From: VMDJ01 sp965659945
GTDB lineage: Bacteria; Pseudomonadota; Gammaproteobacteria; Chromatiales; Chromatiaceae
DNA length: 14,348 nucleotides
Assembly (NCBI GenBank): GCA_965659945.1
Contig: CBFHYJ010000043.1
Span: 1 to 14,348, forward strand
Reading direction: 5' to 3'
Positions 7,663 to 14,348 of the stretch are shown here, piece after piece. The notes under the pieces were generated by a model. The model saw nothing but the letters and a program-made list of their open reading frames with translations. It searched no databases and was not told the origin of the DNA. The number at the start of each line of letters is the position of its first letter. The stretch's first letter is position 1. A program made the position numbers and the translations under genes.

Positions 7663-10271
7663 CGCGCCGTTGGTTTTTTCATTTGGCTAGGCGTTTGTTC
7701 GGCTCTTATAGCCAGAGAGCCTAAGCTGACGCCTTGCGGGATATGGTTAGCATCAGTGATGTTGCCAAGTGTTTTCCATAGAGCCTTGCTCTCGAGCTTG
7801 CCATCAAGTAGTTGTTGATAGCCAGAAACGATTTTTTCAACCTCTTCAGCCGGCTCATCAACAAGCTCAATCCGCCAGTGTGATATTCCAGCTTTAACTA
7901 ATCGATCTGAATAGGTTGCAGCTGATTGCGCTTGTGCATTGAAGACGGTATTTCGACATCCAACATCCGCTAAAACTAGATGATCGTGTTGACCGGGATC
8001 GCGTAAATGGACCGTGTGGTGCTCACAAGGTCGACCACAGTCTTTATAAGAATTTCCATGCGACATAAAGCGAGCAAAGACGCAGTGCTCAGTATGGAAA
8101 ATAGGTAAGTGGTGATGCGCAATCAATTCAAGTTTGTCGCGATAGGCTTGAGGTAGATGCTTAGCTAATGCAGCGACTTGTTCGGCATTAACATCATGTG
8201 TAAGCGATAGTCGACTTAGGCCTAAGTCAATCAATTGATGAGCCGCGAGTTGATTGCTGGCATTGAGTGAGAAGTCTCCCCAAAGCTCAGGCAGTGGCAT
8301 GTTTTCTTCTTCAAGCAGCGCTTGTGTCTTCTCAGAATGTTTAAGCTGCCAAAGTAAGCCTGTTGAGCGAATCAAAAGTGCATCTGGTCTCAGTTTGAGT
8401 AGATAGCGAACTAGTCGTTCTTCACCTGGCTTGAAGATGCGAGGTGCGGCTACAACGAGTTTGCGACCTTTTGCTGTTACTGCTTCACACGCATCTTTGA
8501 GCCCATGAACCTCTAGGAAGTCGACGATGATGGTGCTGAGAGAGTCAATTTTTAAGGCGGCATTAACTTGAGCTTGAGTTCGGCAAAGCAGGGATAGCTC
8601 AGGCTTAATTTGTTTAACCGGCTCGCCGGTAAGCAGTAGACTTTCTAACACTGAGCGTTCGCTTAGGTCTTTATCACGCTGATGCATAATGATCTGTTGG
8701 CTGAATGTCTCAACGGCATCACGTCGTGCCTGTTTAAGCTTACTGACAGGCACGAAGCAATTTTCATCGAGCGCTATTGTCAGCTGATTCAACTCGAGCG
8801 AGGTGTCGCCTAAGGTGCCGATCGCCTTGGCCACTGATTCTTTGTCGAGCGCGCATTTTTGAGCGGCTTCAACAAGCGTTTCACTCTGAAAGCAGAGGTT
8901 ATGACGATGGCTCGAAAGTTCAATGTTTATGGGTTTCCCAATAACGAGACTAACGTGAATATCAGTAGAGAGCCCGCCAAAACGTGTTTCACGGGAAAGA
9001 TTAGGGCCAGAATCCATGCGAGTATCTTTGGTGCGCCAAACGATATCGCCAACATGTACATGATCAAGTCGAACATGTTTTGCAAAGGTCAGGATAACTT
9101 CACCAGAGTCAATCTCGTCAGATACGGGTTTATCTTTGCGTAAGAGTGTAAAGACATTGCCGCCGGCTTCTTTGCCTTGTGGATTACCTGAATCAAATAC
9201 AACGCCGTCACCTGCTTTGACAGGATTGTTGAGCGTGAGCTCTACACCTTGATCGGTGATGTTAGAAACCGTGCCGAGATAAAGACCGCGATGACGAGGG
9301 TTTCGGCCAATCACCAATTCTTGATGGTGGGGACCATTCAAAAAACCCGGTGTTAATCCATCGGCATGTTTACCTTGGCCACGCGAGAAAACCTGGGCTA
9401 ATCGACGACGCTGTTCTTCAGAGGGCTCAGTGTCTTTAAGTGGGTTTTGAGAGAGGTGCGCATCCCATGCGCGATCAACCGCGTCGCGATACGCTGAGAT
9501 GGTGCTGAGTACATACTCTGGGCCTTTCAAGCGTCCCTCGATTTTGAAACAACTCACACCGGCTTCAATTAGTTGTGGTACCTGTCCAAGTGCCATGAGG
9601 TCTTGCGGTGACAGCAAGTAATTCATGTCACCTTGCTGCTGGATTTTGCCATCCACTAATAAGCCATAAGGTAGCCGGCAGGCTTGCGCACATTGGCCTC
9701 GGTTGGCCGAGCGTCCACCCCAGGCTTCGCTAGAAAAACATTGACCGCTGTAGCTCACACAAAGGGCGCCATGCACAAAGGCTTCGATCTCAATGCTGGT
9801 TTTAGCTCCAATCTGGCTGATCTCTTCAATCGATAGCTCACGACCGACAACAATGCGTTCAATGCCAAGTGATTCAGCAAAGGCGACGCCTTCAGCATCG
9901 GTAATCGACATCTGAGTACTGCCATGCAGAGGAAGGTGAGGGGCAATTTGTCGAGCAAGTTGAATAACACCGATATCTTGCACAATCAATGCATCGACAC
10001 CACAACATGCCGCGAGTCGAATATGTTTTTCGACCTCTTCGAGTTCTTCATCAAATACGAGGGTGTTAAGCGCAAGATAACCTTCAACACCATGACGATG
10101 AAGTTGCTGCATAACAGTTTCGAGTTCGCTAGGCGGGATACCGATAGCGCGTGCACGTGCGTTAAAACTGGATTGCAGTCCAAAGTAGACGGCATCTGCG
10201 CCAGCGTGTATCGCGGCATCGATTTGAGATTGGCCGCCAGCGGGAGCTAAGATTTGGGGTTTGTGGTTCAC
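7659..10271 (-). CDS. Long U32-family protein (peptidase U32 plus DUF3656-like region), RlhA-like
   Basis: An 870-residue cytosolic protein. The N-terminal half is a U32 TIM-barrel domain: ILAPAGG, GADAVYFGL, LNTLVFDEEL, VDALIVQDIG, HGSTQMSI, and the block with C171-x6-C178, C194, C198 and C241 (SCFKIEGR). Four of these match the [4Fe-4S] cysteine pattern known from UbiU-type U32 proteins. The middle resembles DUF3656 of RlhA, the E. coli 23S rRNA C2501 hydroxylation factor; a second Cys/His cluster (HTEHC, DCGRPCEHH, GCRNT) lies near the C-terminus. At 870 residues it is much longer than E. coli RlhA (about 650-670), so the exact subfamily and substrate are uncertain. I chose GTG 10271 because it overlaps the DUF2889 stop as GTGA; TTG 10289 would add six residues but has no ribosome site. 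It is last in a three-gene unit. Confidence 0.85.
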   Translation of the reverse strand: MNHKPQILAPAGGQSQIDAAIHAGADAVYFGLQSSFNARARAIGIPPSELETVMQQLHRHGVEGYLALNTLVFDEELEEVEKHIRLAACCGVDALIVQDIGVIQLARQIAPHLPLHGSTQMSITDAEGVAFAESLGIERIVVGRELSIEEISQIGAKTSIEIEAFVHGALCVSYSGQCFSSEAWGGRSANRGQCAQACRLPYGLLVDGKIQQQGDMNYLLSPQDLMALGQVPQLIEAGVSCFKIEGRLKGPEYVLSTISAYRDAVDRAWDAHLSQNPLKDTEPSEEQRRRLAQVFSRGQGKHADGLTPGFLNGPHHQELVIGRNPRHRGLYLGTVSNITDQGVELTLNNPVKAGDGVVFDSGNPQGKEAGGNVFTLLRKDKPVSDEIDSGEVILTFAKHVRLDHVHVGDIVWRTKDTRMDSGPNLSRETRFGGLSTDIHVSLVIGKPINIELSSHRHNLCFQSETLVEAAQKCALDKESVAKAIGTLGDTSLELNQLTIALDENCFVPVSKLKQARRDAVETFSQQIIMHQRDKDLSERSVLESLLLTGEPVKQIKPELSLLCRTQAQVNAALKIDSLSTIIVDFLEVHGLKDACEAVTAKGRKLVVAAPRIFKPGEERLVRYLLKLRPDALLIRSTGLLWQLKHSEKTQALLEEENMPLPELWGDFSLNASNQLAAHQLIDLGLSRLSLTHDVNAEQVAALAKHLPQAYRDKLELIAHHHLPIFHTEHCVFARFMSHGNSYKDCGRPCEHHTVHLRDPGQHDHLVLADVGCRNTVFNAQAQSAATYSDRLVKAGISHWRIELVDEPAEEVEKIVSGYQQLLDGKLESKALWKTLGNITDANHIPQGVSLGSLAIRAEQTPSQMKKPTAR

Positions 10272-10807
10272 GTTGGATCTTTTGGCCAAAGCTGTGAGGC
10301 AGCAACACCGTCTTCAGCGAGTGAGTGACAGGTGTTCATAAATTCAACGGGTGGAGTGTGATCAGTACCCTCATGCTCGCCACGCCAAGCATAAACCGTT
10401 TGCACGGCGGTTGTGGCCACTGGACCTAAAAGCTCAGCGATATGTGTACAGCCCCGTGTGCCACCGATCAGTAGACGAACCTTAGCGGTCCAGCCAGGTG
10501 CAATGGTTTCACCAATTAACTTTTTGTAGTGATCGGGGATGTGCGGACATACGGGATAGGGGGCTTTCTCGGTATGCACAAGCAAATCCGTGACGAGAAG
10601 GTCGCTATCGACCGTCATGCGTATCCACATTTCATGCAGATGCTCGCCAGGTGGAATATCACCACGACCAAAGGTGCTGATAATTTCACTGCGGGTATCA
10701 ATCAAACAGCCTTCGATGTCCCATAAGCCATCTTCGCGCAAATAACCTTGGCAGGTGATCTGGCGTTGATGTTGTGGCTGACGAGAAGAGGCAGGAGGTA
10801 AGGGCAT
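10268..10807 (-). CDS. DUF2889 family protein, function unknown
   Basis: A 179-residue soluble protein without signal peptide or membrane segment. It matches my memory of the DUF2889 family: RQITCQGYLREDGLWDIEG near residues 15-33, PYPVCPHI near 83-90, IAPGWTAKVRLLIGG near 101-115, then GCTHIAELLGPVATTAVQT near 118-136. The conserved Cys and His residues (C19, C87, C118, H120) suggest metal binding, but this is inference; no enzyme activity is known to me. The start is ATG 10807, three bases after the stop of the small membrane protein gene. Its TGA (10270-10268) overlaps the GTG start of the U32 gene, so the two are probably translationally coupled and may act together. Confidence 0.8.
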   Translation of the reverse strand: MPLPPASSRQPQHQRQITCQGYLREDGLWDIEGCLIDTRSEIISTFGRGDIPPGEHLHEMWIRMTVDSDLLVTDLLVHTEKAPYPVCPHIPDHYKKLIGETIAPGWTAKVRLLIGGTRGCTHIAELLGPVATTAVQTVYAWRGEHEGTDHTPPVEFMNTCHSLAEDGVAASQLWPKDPT

Positions 10808-10810
10808 TAC

Positions 10811-11044
10811 TTAGCGTCGCTCAGAGCCTGTCTGTCCGTAGGCGATCTTGCCAATCAAAATTAGCCAAGGAGTGCCATGCATCAGCAGGTCAAAAATATC
10901 GATAGGCTTACTCAGCGTGCCATCTGCGAGCATTTTCAGTTTTTCCCATACATGCGGCTCAGGCACAAAAGGGGCTAGGCCCAATAACAGGCTAAAGATG
11001 ACCGCCATTTGAAACGGTATTTTGGCGAGTAGGTCGCGCATCAT
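10811..11044 (-). CDS. Small two-helix membrane protein (LAPFVPEPH family, often labelled 'RND transporter')
   Basis: A 77-residue protein with a hydrophobic segment at about residues 11-27 (FQMAVIFSLLLGLAPFV) and another at about 58-69 (TPWLILIGKIAY). Between them are PEPHVWEKLKMLADG and KPIDIFDLLMHG. Proteins with this LGLAPFVPEPH...IDIFDLLMHG pattern occur in Pseudomonas and relatives, where I recall the label 'RND transporter'; the length makes that label unlikely to be a real function. Start may be ATG 11044 or ATG 11041; GGA followed by an A run precedes 11044. It is the first gene of the unit running into DUF2889 and U32, and is divergent from gltX. Confidence 0.75.
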   Translation of the reverse strand: MMRDLLAKIPFQMAVIFSLLLGLAPFVPEPHVWEKLKMLADGTLSKPIDIFDLLMHGTPWLILIGKIAYGQTGSERR

Positions 11045-11073
11045 TTTTTTCCAGAAATGTCTTAGATGGCGTG

Positions 11074-11082
11074 ATTTTAACA
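11074..11082 (-). promoter_or_regulatory. Candidate extended -10 for the membrane protein/DUF2889/U32 unit
   Basis: On the minus strand TGT-TAAAAT (11082 to 11074) is an extended -10 element, 29 bases before ATG 11044. No good -35 hexamer lies at the right distance. Position in the divergent intergenic space supports a promoter, but the call rests on a short motif. Confidence 0.3.
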
Positions 11083-11122
11083 GTGTTTAGGCGACTAATA
11101 TCGTGTGGTTTGAGCGTGGTCT

Positions 11123-11131
11123 TGCTAAAAT
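11123..11131 (+). promoter_or_regulatory. Candidate extended -10 for gltX-glnS
   Basis: TGC-TAAAAT at 11123-11131 fits an extended -10 and lies 32 bases before the gltX ATG. The -35 region is poor. It mirrors the minus-strand element about 45 bases away, so the divergent units may use back-to-back promoters. Confidence 0.35.
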
Positions 11132-11163
11132 CGCCGGCTGTTTTTAGATCGTTTTATTGAGTC

Positions 11164-12567
11164 ATGGCTGTAAAAACTCGTTTCGCTCCAAGTCCTACCG
11201 GTTACCTGCACGTTGGTGGTGCACGTACGGCGTTATTTTCGTGGTTGTATGCGAGAAAGCATGGCGGCCAGTTCGTTCTGCGTATCGAAGATACCGACCT
11301 AGAGCGCTCTACCCAAGAGTCTGTCGATGCCATCCTTGAGGGCATGCAATGGCTCAATCTAGATTACGACGAGGGTCCGTTTTATCAGACCAAGCGATTT
11401 GATCGTTATAACGAAGTGATTGATCAGTTGATTGATAAAGGTATGGCGTATCGCTGTAGCTGTTCTAAAGAGCGTTTGGATAATCTGCGCGAAGAACAGA
11501 TGGCTGCTAAACAAAAGCCGCGTTATGACGGTCATTGCCGTCATGCCGATGTGAGTGCGGATGAGCCACACGTGATCCGCTTTCTGAATCCAACAGAGGC
11601 GTCAGTCAAATTTAACGATTTGGTAAAGGGTGATATCGAGGTTTCGAATAACGAGCTCGATGACTTGATTATTCGTCGTACCGATGGCTCGCCTACTTAC
11701 AACCTTACAGTAGTTGTAGATGACCACGATATGGAGATCACGCAAGTGATCCGTGGCGATGACCATATTAACAATACGCCACGTCAGATCAATATGTACG
11801 AAGCGATGGGCTGGTCAGTGCCTGAATTTGCCCACTTGCCGATGATCCTCGGTGATGATGGTGCTCGACTATCTAAACGCCATGGTGCGGTATCTGTGAT
11901 GCAGTATGCCGATGACGGTTATCTACCAGAAGGCTTGTTGAGCTATTTGGTACGTTTAGGTTGGTCGCATGGCAATCAGGAACTGTTCAGTCGCGAAGAG
12001 ATGATTGAGCTGTTTGAGCTTACCAATGTGAATCGCGCACCTTCGGCATTTAATACCGAAAAGCTGAATTGGTTGAATGCGCATTACATCAAAGAGGCGA
12101 GTCCTGCGGATCTAGCTCCCTTATTGCAAAAGCATTTAAAGCAGTTGGATATAGAAGCAACTGATCTTGCGGTCTTGGCGCAAATTGTCGAGGCACAGCG
12201 TGAGCGCGCATCAACTTTGGTTGAGTTAGCCGAGATTTCTGCTTTCTACTTTAATGATCCAGAGGGTTATAGCTCAAAGCCAGCGAAAAAAGCCCTCGTT
12301 GAAGAGGCTATCTCGCCATTAACTTATGCTCGAGACGCCTTAGCTCAGTTAGCGGCTTGGGAGCGTGAGCCCATCCATCAGTGTATTGCTGACTCTGTCA
12401 CCGCGCTTGAGATCGGTTTTGGTAAGTTGGCGATGCCACTACGAATATCGGTCACTGATGGTGCGCCATCTCCGGATCTTGATCTCACTTTATATCTTGT
12501 CGGTCGTGAAGCGACCTTGCGTCGTATCGATAATGCGATTGCCTTTATTCAGGAGAACGCGTCATGA
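11164..12567 (+). CDS. gltX: Glutamyl-tRNA synthetase (GluRS)
   Basis: A 467-residue class I aminoacyl-tRNA synthetase (E. coli GltX is 471) that charges tRNA-Glu with glutamate in the cytosol. The HIGH-type motif is PSPTGYLHVGG (residues 9-19) and the KMSKS-type motif is RLSKRHG (235-241). The zinc site of the E. coli enzyme is kept at the same numbering: C98, C100, C125 and H127. The C-terminal anticodon-binding region is complete. The start is ATG 11164; upstream ribosome signal is poor (GAG only two bases before the start spacer). The last codons carry a strong AGGAG for glnS, and the TGA overlaps the glnS ATG. Because glnS is also present, this GluRS is expected to be discriminating, not charging tRNA-Gln; that is inference. 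Confidence 0.98.
   Translation: MAVKTRFAPSPTGYLHVGGARTALFSWLYARKHGGQFVLRIEDTDLERSTQESVDAILEGMQWLNLDYDEGPFYQTKRFDRYNEVIDQLIDKGMAYRCSCSKERLDNLREEQMAAKQKPRYDGHCRHADVSADEPHVIRFLNPTEASVKFNDLVKGDIEVSNNELDDLIIRRTDGSPTYNLTVVVDDHDMEITQVIRGDDHINNTPRQINMYEAMGWSVPEFAHLPMILGDDGARLSKRHGAVSVMQYADDGYLPEGLLSYLVRLGWSHGNQELFSREEMIELFELTNVNRAPSAFNTEKLNWLNAHYIKEASPADLAPLLQKHLKQLDIEATDLAVLAQIVEAQRERASTLVELAEISAFYFNDPEGYSSKPAKKALVEEAISPLTYARDALAQLAAWEREPIHQCIADSVTALEIGFGKLAMPLRISVTDGAPSPDLDLTLYLVGREATLRRIDNAIAFIQENAS
12551..12555 (+). promoter_or_regulatory. Shine-Dalgarno of glnS inside gltX
   Basis: AGGAG at 12551-12555 lies within the last codons of gltX, 8 bases before the glnS ATG at 12564. It fixes the glnS start and shows that glnS is translated from the gltX transcript. 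Confidence 0.85.
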
Positions 12568-14216
12568 GTGATGCGCCCACAAGTAACTTTATTCGTCAGA
12601 TCATTGATGGCGATTTAAAAAGCGGTAAGCACAATACAGTTGTGACACGTTTTCCGCCAGAGCCCAATGGCTTTTTACATATTGGTCATGCCAAATCGAT
12701 CGTACTCAACTTTGGTATCGGCGATGATTACAAAGGCGCGACAAATTTGCGCTTTGATGACACTAATCCGGCGAAAGAAGAAGCCGCATTCGTTGAATCG
12801 ATTAAGGCTGACGTCGAGTGGTTAGGCTTTGGTTGGAAAGAATTACGTTTTGCCTCGGATTACTTCGAACAGATTTATGACTTTGCCGTTGAGTTGATCA
12901 ATGCAGGTAAAGCCTATGTGTGCGACCTGAATGCCGAAGAGGTGCGTGAGTATCGCGGCACTCTCACTGAGGCAGGAAAGCCAAGCCCTTACCGTGATCG
13001 TAGCGTTGAAGATAACCTGGATTTATTCCAGCGCATGCGTGATGGCGAGTTTGAAGACGGTGCAAAAACATTGCGTGCCAAGATCGTTATGGCTTCACCG
13101 AATATGAATATGCGTGACCCTGCGTTGTATCGCATTCGTAAAGGTCTTCACCATCATCAAGTGGGTGATGCATGGAGTATCTACCCGATGTATGACTTCA
13201 CACATCCCATCTCGGATGCAATTGAAGGCATTACCCATTCGCTCTGTACCTTAGAATTTGAAGCACACCGTCCTCTTTATGATTGGGTGCTCGATAACAT
13301 CTCTATTGATTGTCATCCGCAGCAAATTGAATTTGCGCGTTTGAATCTTGAATACACCGTGATGAGTAAGCGTAAGCTCACTCAACTAGTAGATGAGAAG
13401 CACGTCTCGGGCTGGGATGATCCACGTATGCCGACCATTGCTGGTTTGCGTCGTCGTGGCTACACGCCAAAGTCAGTACGCGACTTCTGTCACATGATTG
13501 GCGTGACTCGTGCGGATAGTACCGTCGAGATGGGTATGCTCGAAGCGGCTATCCGTAGCGACCTTGAGGCGGTAGCACCACGTCGTATGGCAGTGCTGAA
13601 TCCATTGAAAGTGGTCATCACTAATTACCCAGAAGATCAGGTAGAAACCCTTCAAGGACCTAATCATCCAAAAGATGAATCGATGGGTTCACGTGAGCTG
13701 AAGCTAACACGTGAAATCTTCATTGATGCAGAAGACTTCCGTGAAGAAGCGAACAAAAAATACAAGCGTTTGGTGCTCGGTGGCGAGGTTCGTCTGCGTA
13801 ATGCGTACACCATTCGTGCTGATGAGATTATTCGTGATACGTCTGGTGATATTACCGAGATCCACTGCACCTATGATCCTGAGACGCTGGGTGTGAATCC
13901 AGAGGGCCGTAAGATTCGAGGTGTAATCCATTGGATTTCAGCGAGCGAGGGCATACGTGCGGATGTGCATCAATACGACCGCTTGTTCACTGTGCCGAAC
14001 CCGGGTGCAAAAGGTGATTTCTTGTCTGACTTGAATCCGAACTCACTCAAAGTTCTCCAAAATGCCGTGGTTGAACCATCATTGGCGACGGTTGAGGCAG
14101 GGGAGAGATTCCAGTTCGAGCGGGAAGGTTACTTCTGTCGAGATAGTGAGTCATCAAGCGATGGAAAGCCTGTGTTTAATCAAATTGTAGGTCTGCGTGA
14201 CTCATGGGGAGGATGA
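12564..14216 (+). CDS. glnS: Glutaminyl-tRNA synthetase (GlnRS)
   Basis: A 550-residue class I synthetase (E. coli GlnS is 554) that charges tRNA-Gln with glutamine, removing the need for the GatCAB amidation route for that tRNA. The HIGH motif is in PPEPNGFLHIGHAKS (about residues 31-45), the KMSKS-type motif is VMSKRK, and the two C-terminal beta-barrel domains are complete, ending with FEREGYFCRDSE and VFNQIVGLRDSW. The start ATG overlaps the gltX TGA (ATGA) and has a strong Shine-Dalgarno, so the pair is translationally coupled. GlnRS is known to have reached bacteria by transfer of a eukaryotic GluRS-derived gene, so the two enzymes are distant paralogues. No canonical terminator follows before the tRNA promoter. 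Confidence 0.98.
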   Translation: MSDAPTSNFIRQIIDGDLKSGKHNTVVTRFPPEPNGFLHIGHAKSIVLNFGIGDDYKGATNLRFDDTNPAKEEAAFVESIKADVEWLGFGWKELRFASDYFEQIYDFAVELINAGKAYVCDLNAEEVREYRGTLTEAGKPSPYRDRSVEDNLDLFQRMRDGEFEDGAKTLRAKIVMASPNMNMRDPALYRIRKGLHHHQVGDAWSIYPMYDFTHPISDAIEGITHSLCTLEFEAHRPLYDWVLDNISIDCHPQQIEFARLNLEYTVMSKRKLTQLVDEKHVSGWDDPRMPTIAGLRRRGYTPKSVRDFCHMIGVTRADSTVEMGMLEAAIRSDLEAVAPRRMAVLNPLKVVITNYPEDQVETLQGPNHPKDESMGSRELKLTREIFIDAEDFREEANKKYKRLVLGGEVRLRNAYTIRADEIIRDTSGDITEIHCTYDPETLGVNPEGRKIRGVIHWISASEGIRADVHQYDRLFTVPNPGAKGDFLSDLNPNSLKVLQNAVVEPSLATVEAGERFQFEREGYFCRDSESSSDGKPVFNQIVGLRDSWGG

Positions 14217-14230
14217 ACCAAAAGATTGGT
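14217..14230 (+). other. Short hairpin directly after glnS
   Basis: ACCAA (14217-14221), loop AAGA, TTGGT (14226-14230) begins right after the glnS stop; flanking TG and CA can lengthen the stem with one bulged A. What follows is A-rich (CAAAAGGGAAATAAA), not a T run, so it is not an intrinsic terminator. It could mark or protect the 3' end of the messenger. Confidence 0.3.
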
Positions 14231-14261
14231 CACAAAAGGGAAATAAATCGCCCTGAAGGGG

Positions 14262-14290
14262 TAGACATCAAGTCCTCAAATCCCTAATAT
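14262..14290 (+). promoter_or_regulatory. Sigma-70 promoter of the tRNA-Ala gene with GC-rich discriminator
   Basis: TAGACA (14262-14267), a 17-base spacer and TAATAT (14285-14290) are followed by ACGCGCTCCC. The -35 matches 5/6 and the -10 matches 4/6. A GC-rich discriminator just after the -10 is typical of stable-RNA promoters under stringent (ppGpp/DksA) control. The distance to the tRNA 5' end is only 13 bases, so the 5' leader would be very short. Confidence 0.65.
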
Positions 14291-14303
14291 ACGCGCTCCC
14301 TGA

Positions 14304-14348
14304 GGGGCCATAGCTCAGCTGGGAGAGCGCAACACTGGCAGTGTTGAG
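14304..14348 (+). tRNA. tRNA-Ala(GGC), 5' part, cut by window end
   Basis: The first 45 bases of a tRNA: acceptor strand GGGGCCA (14304-14310), TA, D stem GCTC/GAGC with loop AGCTGGGA, anticodon stem CAACA/TGTTG (14330-14334 and 14342-14346) around loop CTGGCAG. The anticodon is GGC at 14337-14339, reading GCC and GCU alanine codons. The 5' sequence is typical of proteobacterial tRNA-Ala. The variable loop, T arm, 3' acceptor strand and CCA lie past the window, so the acceptor stem cannot be checked. Confidence 0.92.

Noticed and set aside
8859..9143. 94-codon open frame on the plus strand inside the U32 gene
   Set aside because: It is antisense to a clearly conserved coding region, shows no family resemblance and has no ribosome site that I can see.
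14247..14260. CCC-TGAA-GGGG as a glnS terminator
   Set aside because: The stem is only three pairs and is followed by TAGACATCAAG, not a T run.
1..14348. CRISPR arrays, insertion sequences, phage or defence genes
   Set aside because: No regularly spaced repeats, transposase or integrase frames, or terminal inverted repeats were seen; almost all sequence is explained by conserved genes.

Overview
The window reads as ordinary chromosome of a gammaproteobacterium, most like the Pseudomonadales/Oceanospirillales side of the class. Support for this: the end of purF lies close to metZ (a linkage I recall from Pseudomonas); AcnB, GluRS and GlnRS have lengths and motif positions almost identical to the E. 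coli proteins; a DUF2889 gene and a small LAPFVPEPH-type membrane protein gene are present; and the rho-independent terminator and sigma-70-like promoter motifs are standard. No mobile element, integrase, CRISPR array or phage gene is visible. Species cannot be named from this sequence.

Layout. (1) 2-1150: 3' three quarters of purF (purine synthesis), running in from the left. (2) 1147-1928, minus strand: a two-gene unit of a His-rich class II cytochrome c (cytochrome c'-like) and a small CxxC heavy-metal-associated domain protein. It lies between purF and metZ and points the other way. (3) 2023-3210: metZ, O-succinylhomoserine sulfhydrylase (methionine synthesis). (4) 3347-5950: acnB, aconitase B, closed by a strong intrinsic terminator. 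(5) 6055-7662: an eptA/mcr-family phosphoethanolamine-lipid A transferase, with a GTG start, an AT-rich upstream region and codon use unlike its neighbours. (6) 7659-11044, minus strand: a compact three-gene unit transcribed as small membrane protein, DUF2889 protein, then a long U32-family protein. (7) 11164-14216: gltX and glnS, overlapping by four bases (ATGA). (8) 14304 to the window end: the 5' part of tRNA-Ala(GGC), preceded by its own promoter with a GC-rich discriminator.

How the parts relate. Most genes serve central metabolism or translation. The two aminoacyl-tRNA synthetases form a translationally coupled pair running toward a tRNA locus. The U32 protein carries a cysteine set like that of [4Fe-4S] U32 enzymes and may be an RNA-modifying enzyme; the uncharacterised DUF2889 protein is joined to it by a GTGA stop/start overlap. 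The cytochrome/HMA pair suggests periplasmic haem or metal handling next to a cytosolic metal carrier. Both convergent gene pairs (purF/HMA and eptA/U32) meet in the same way: their stop codons interlock in a shared TTAA, with no terminator hairpin between them.

No clearly new system stands out. The best candidates for follow-up are the membrane protein/DUF2889/U32 operon, the His-rich cytochrome/HMA pair set into the purF-metZ locus, and the gltX-glnS fusion of transcription units. No gene-free stretch exceeds 300 bases; the longest is 3211-3346.
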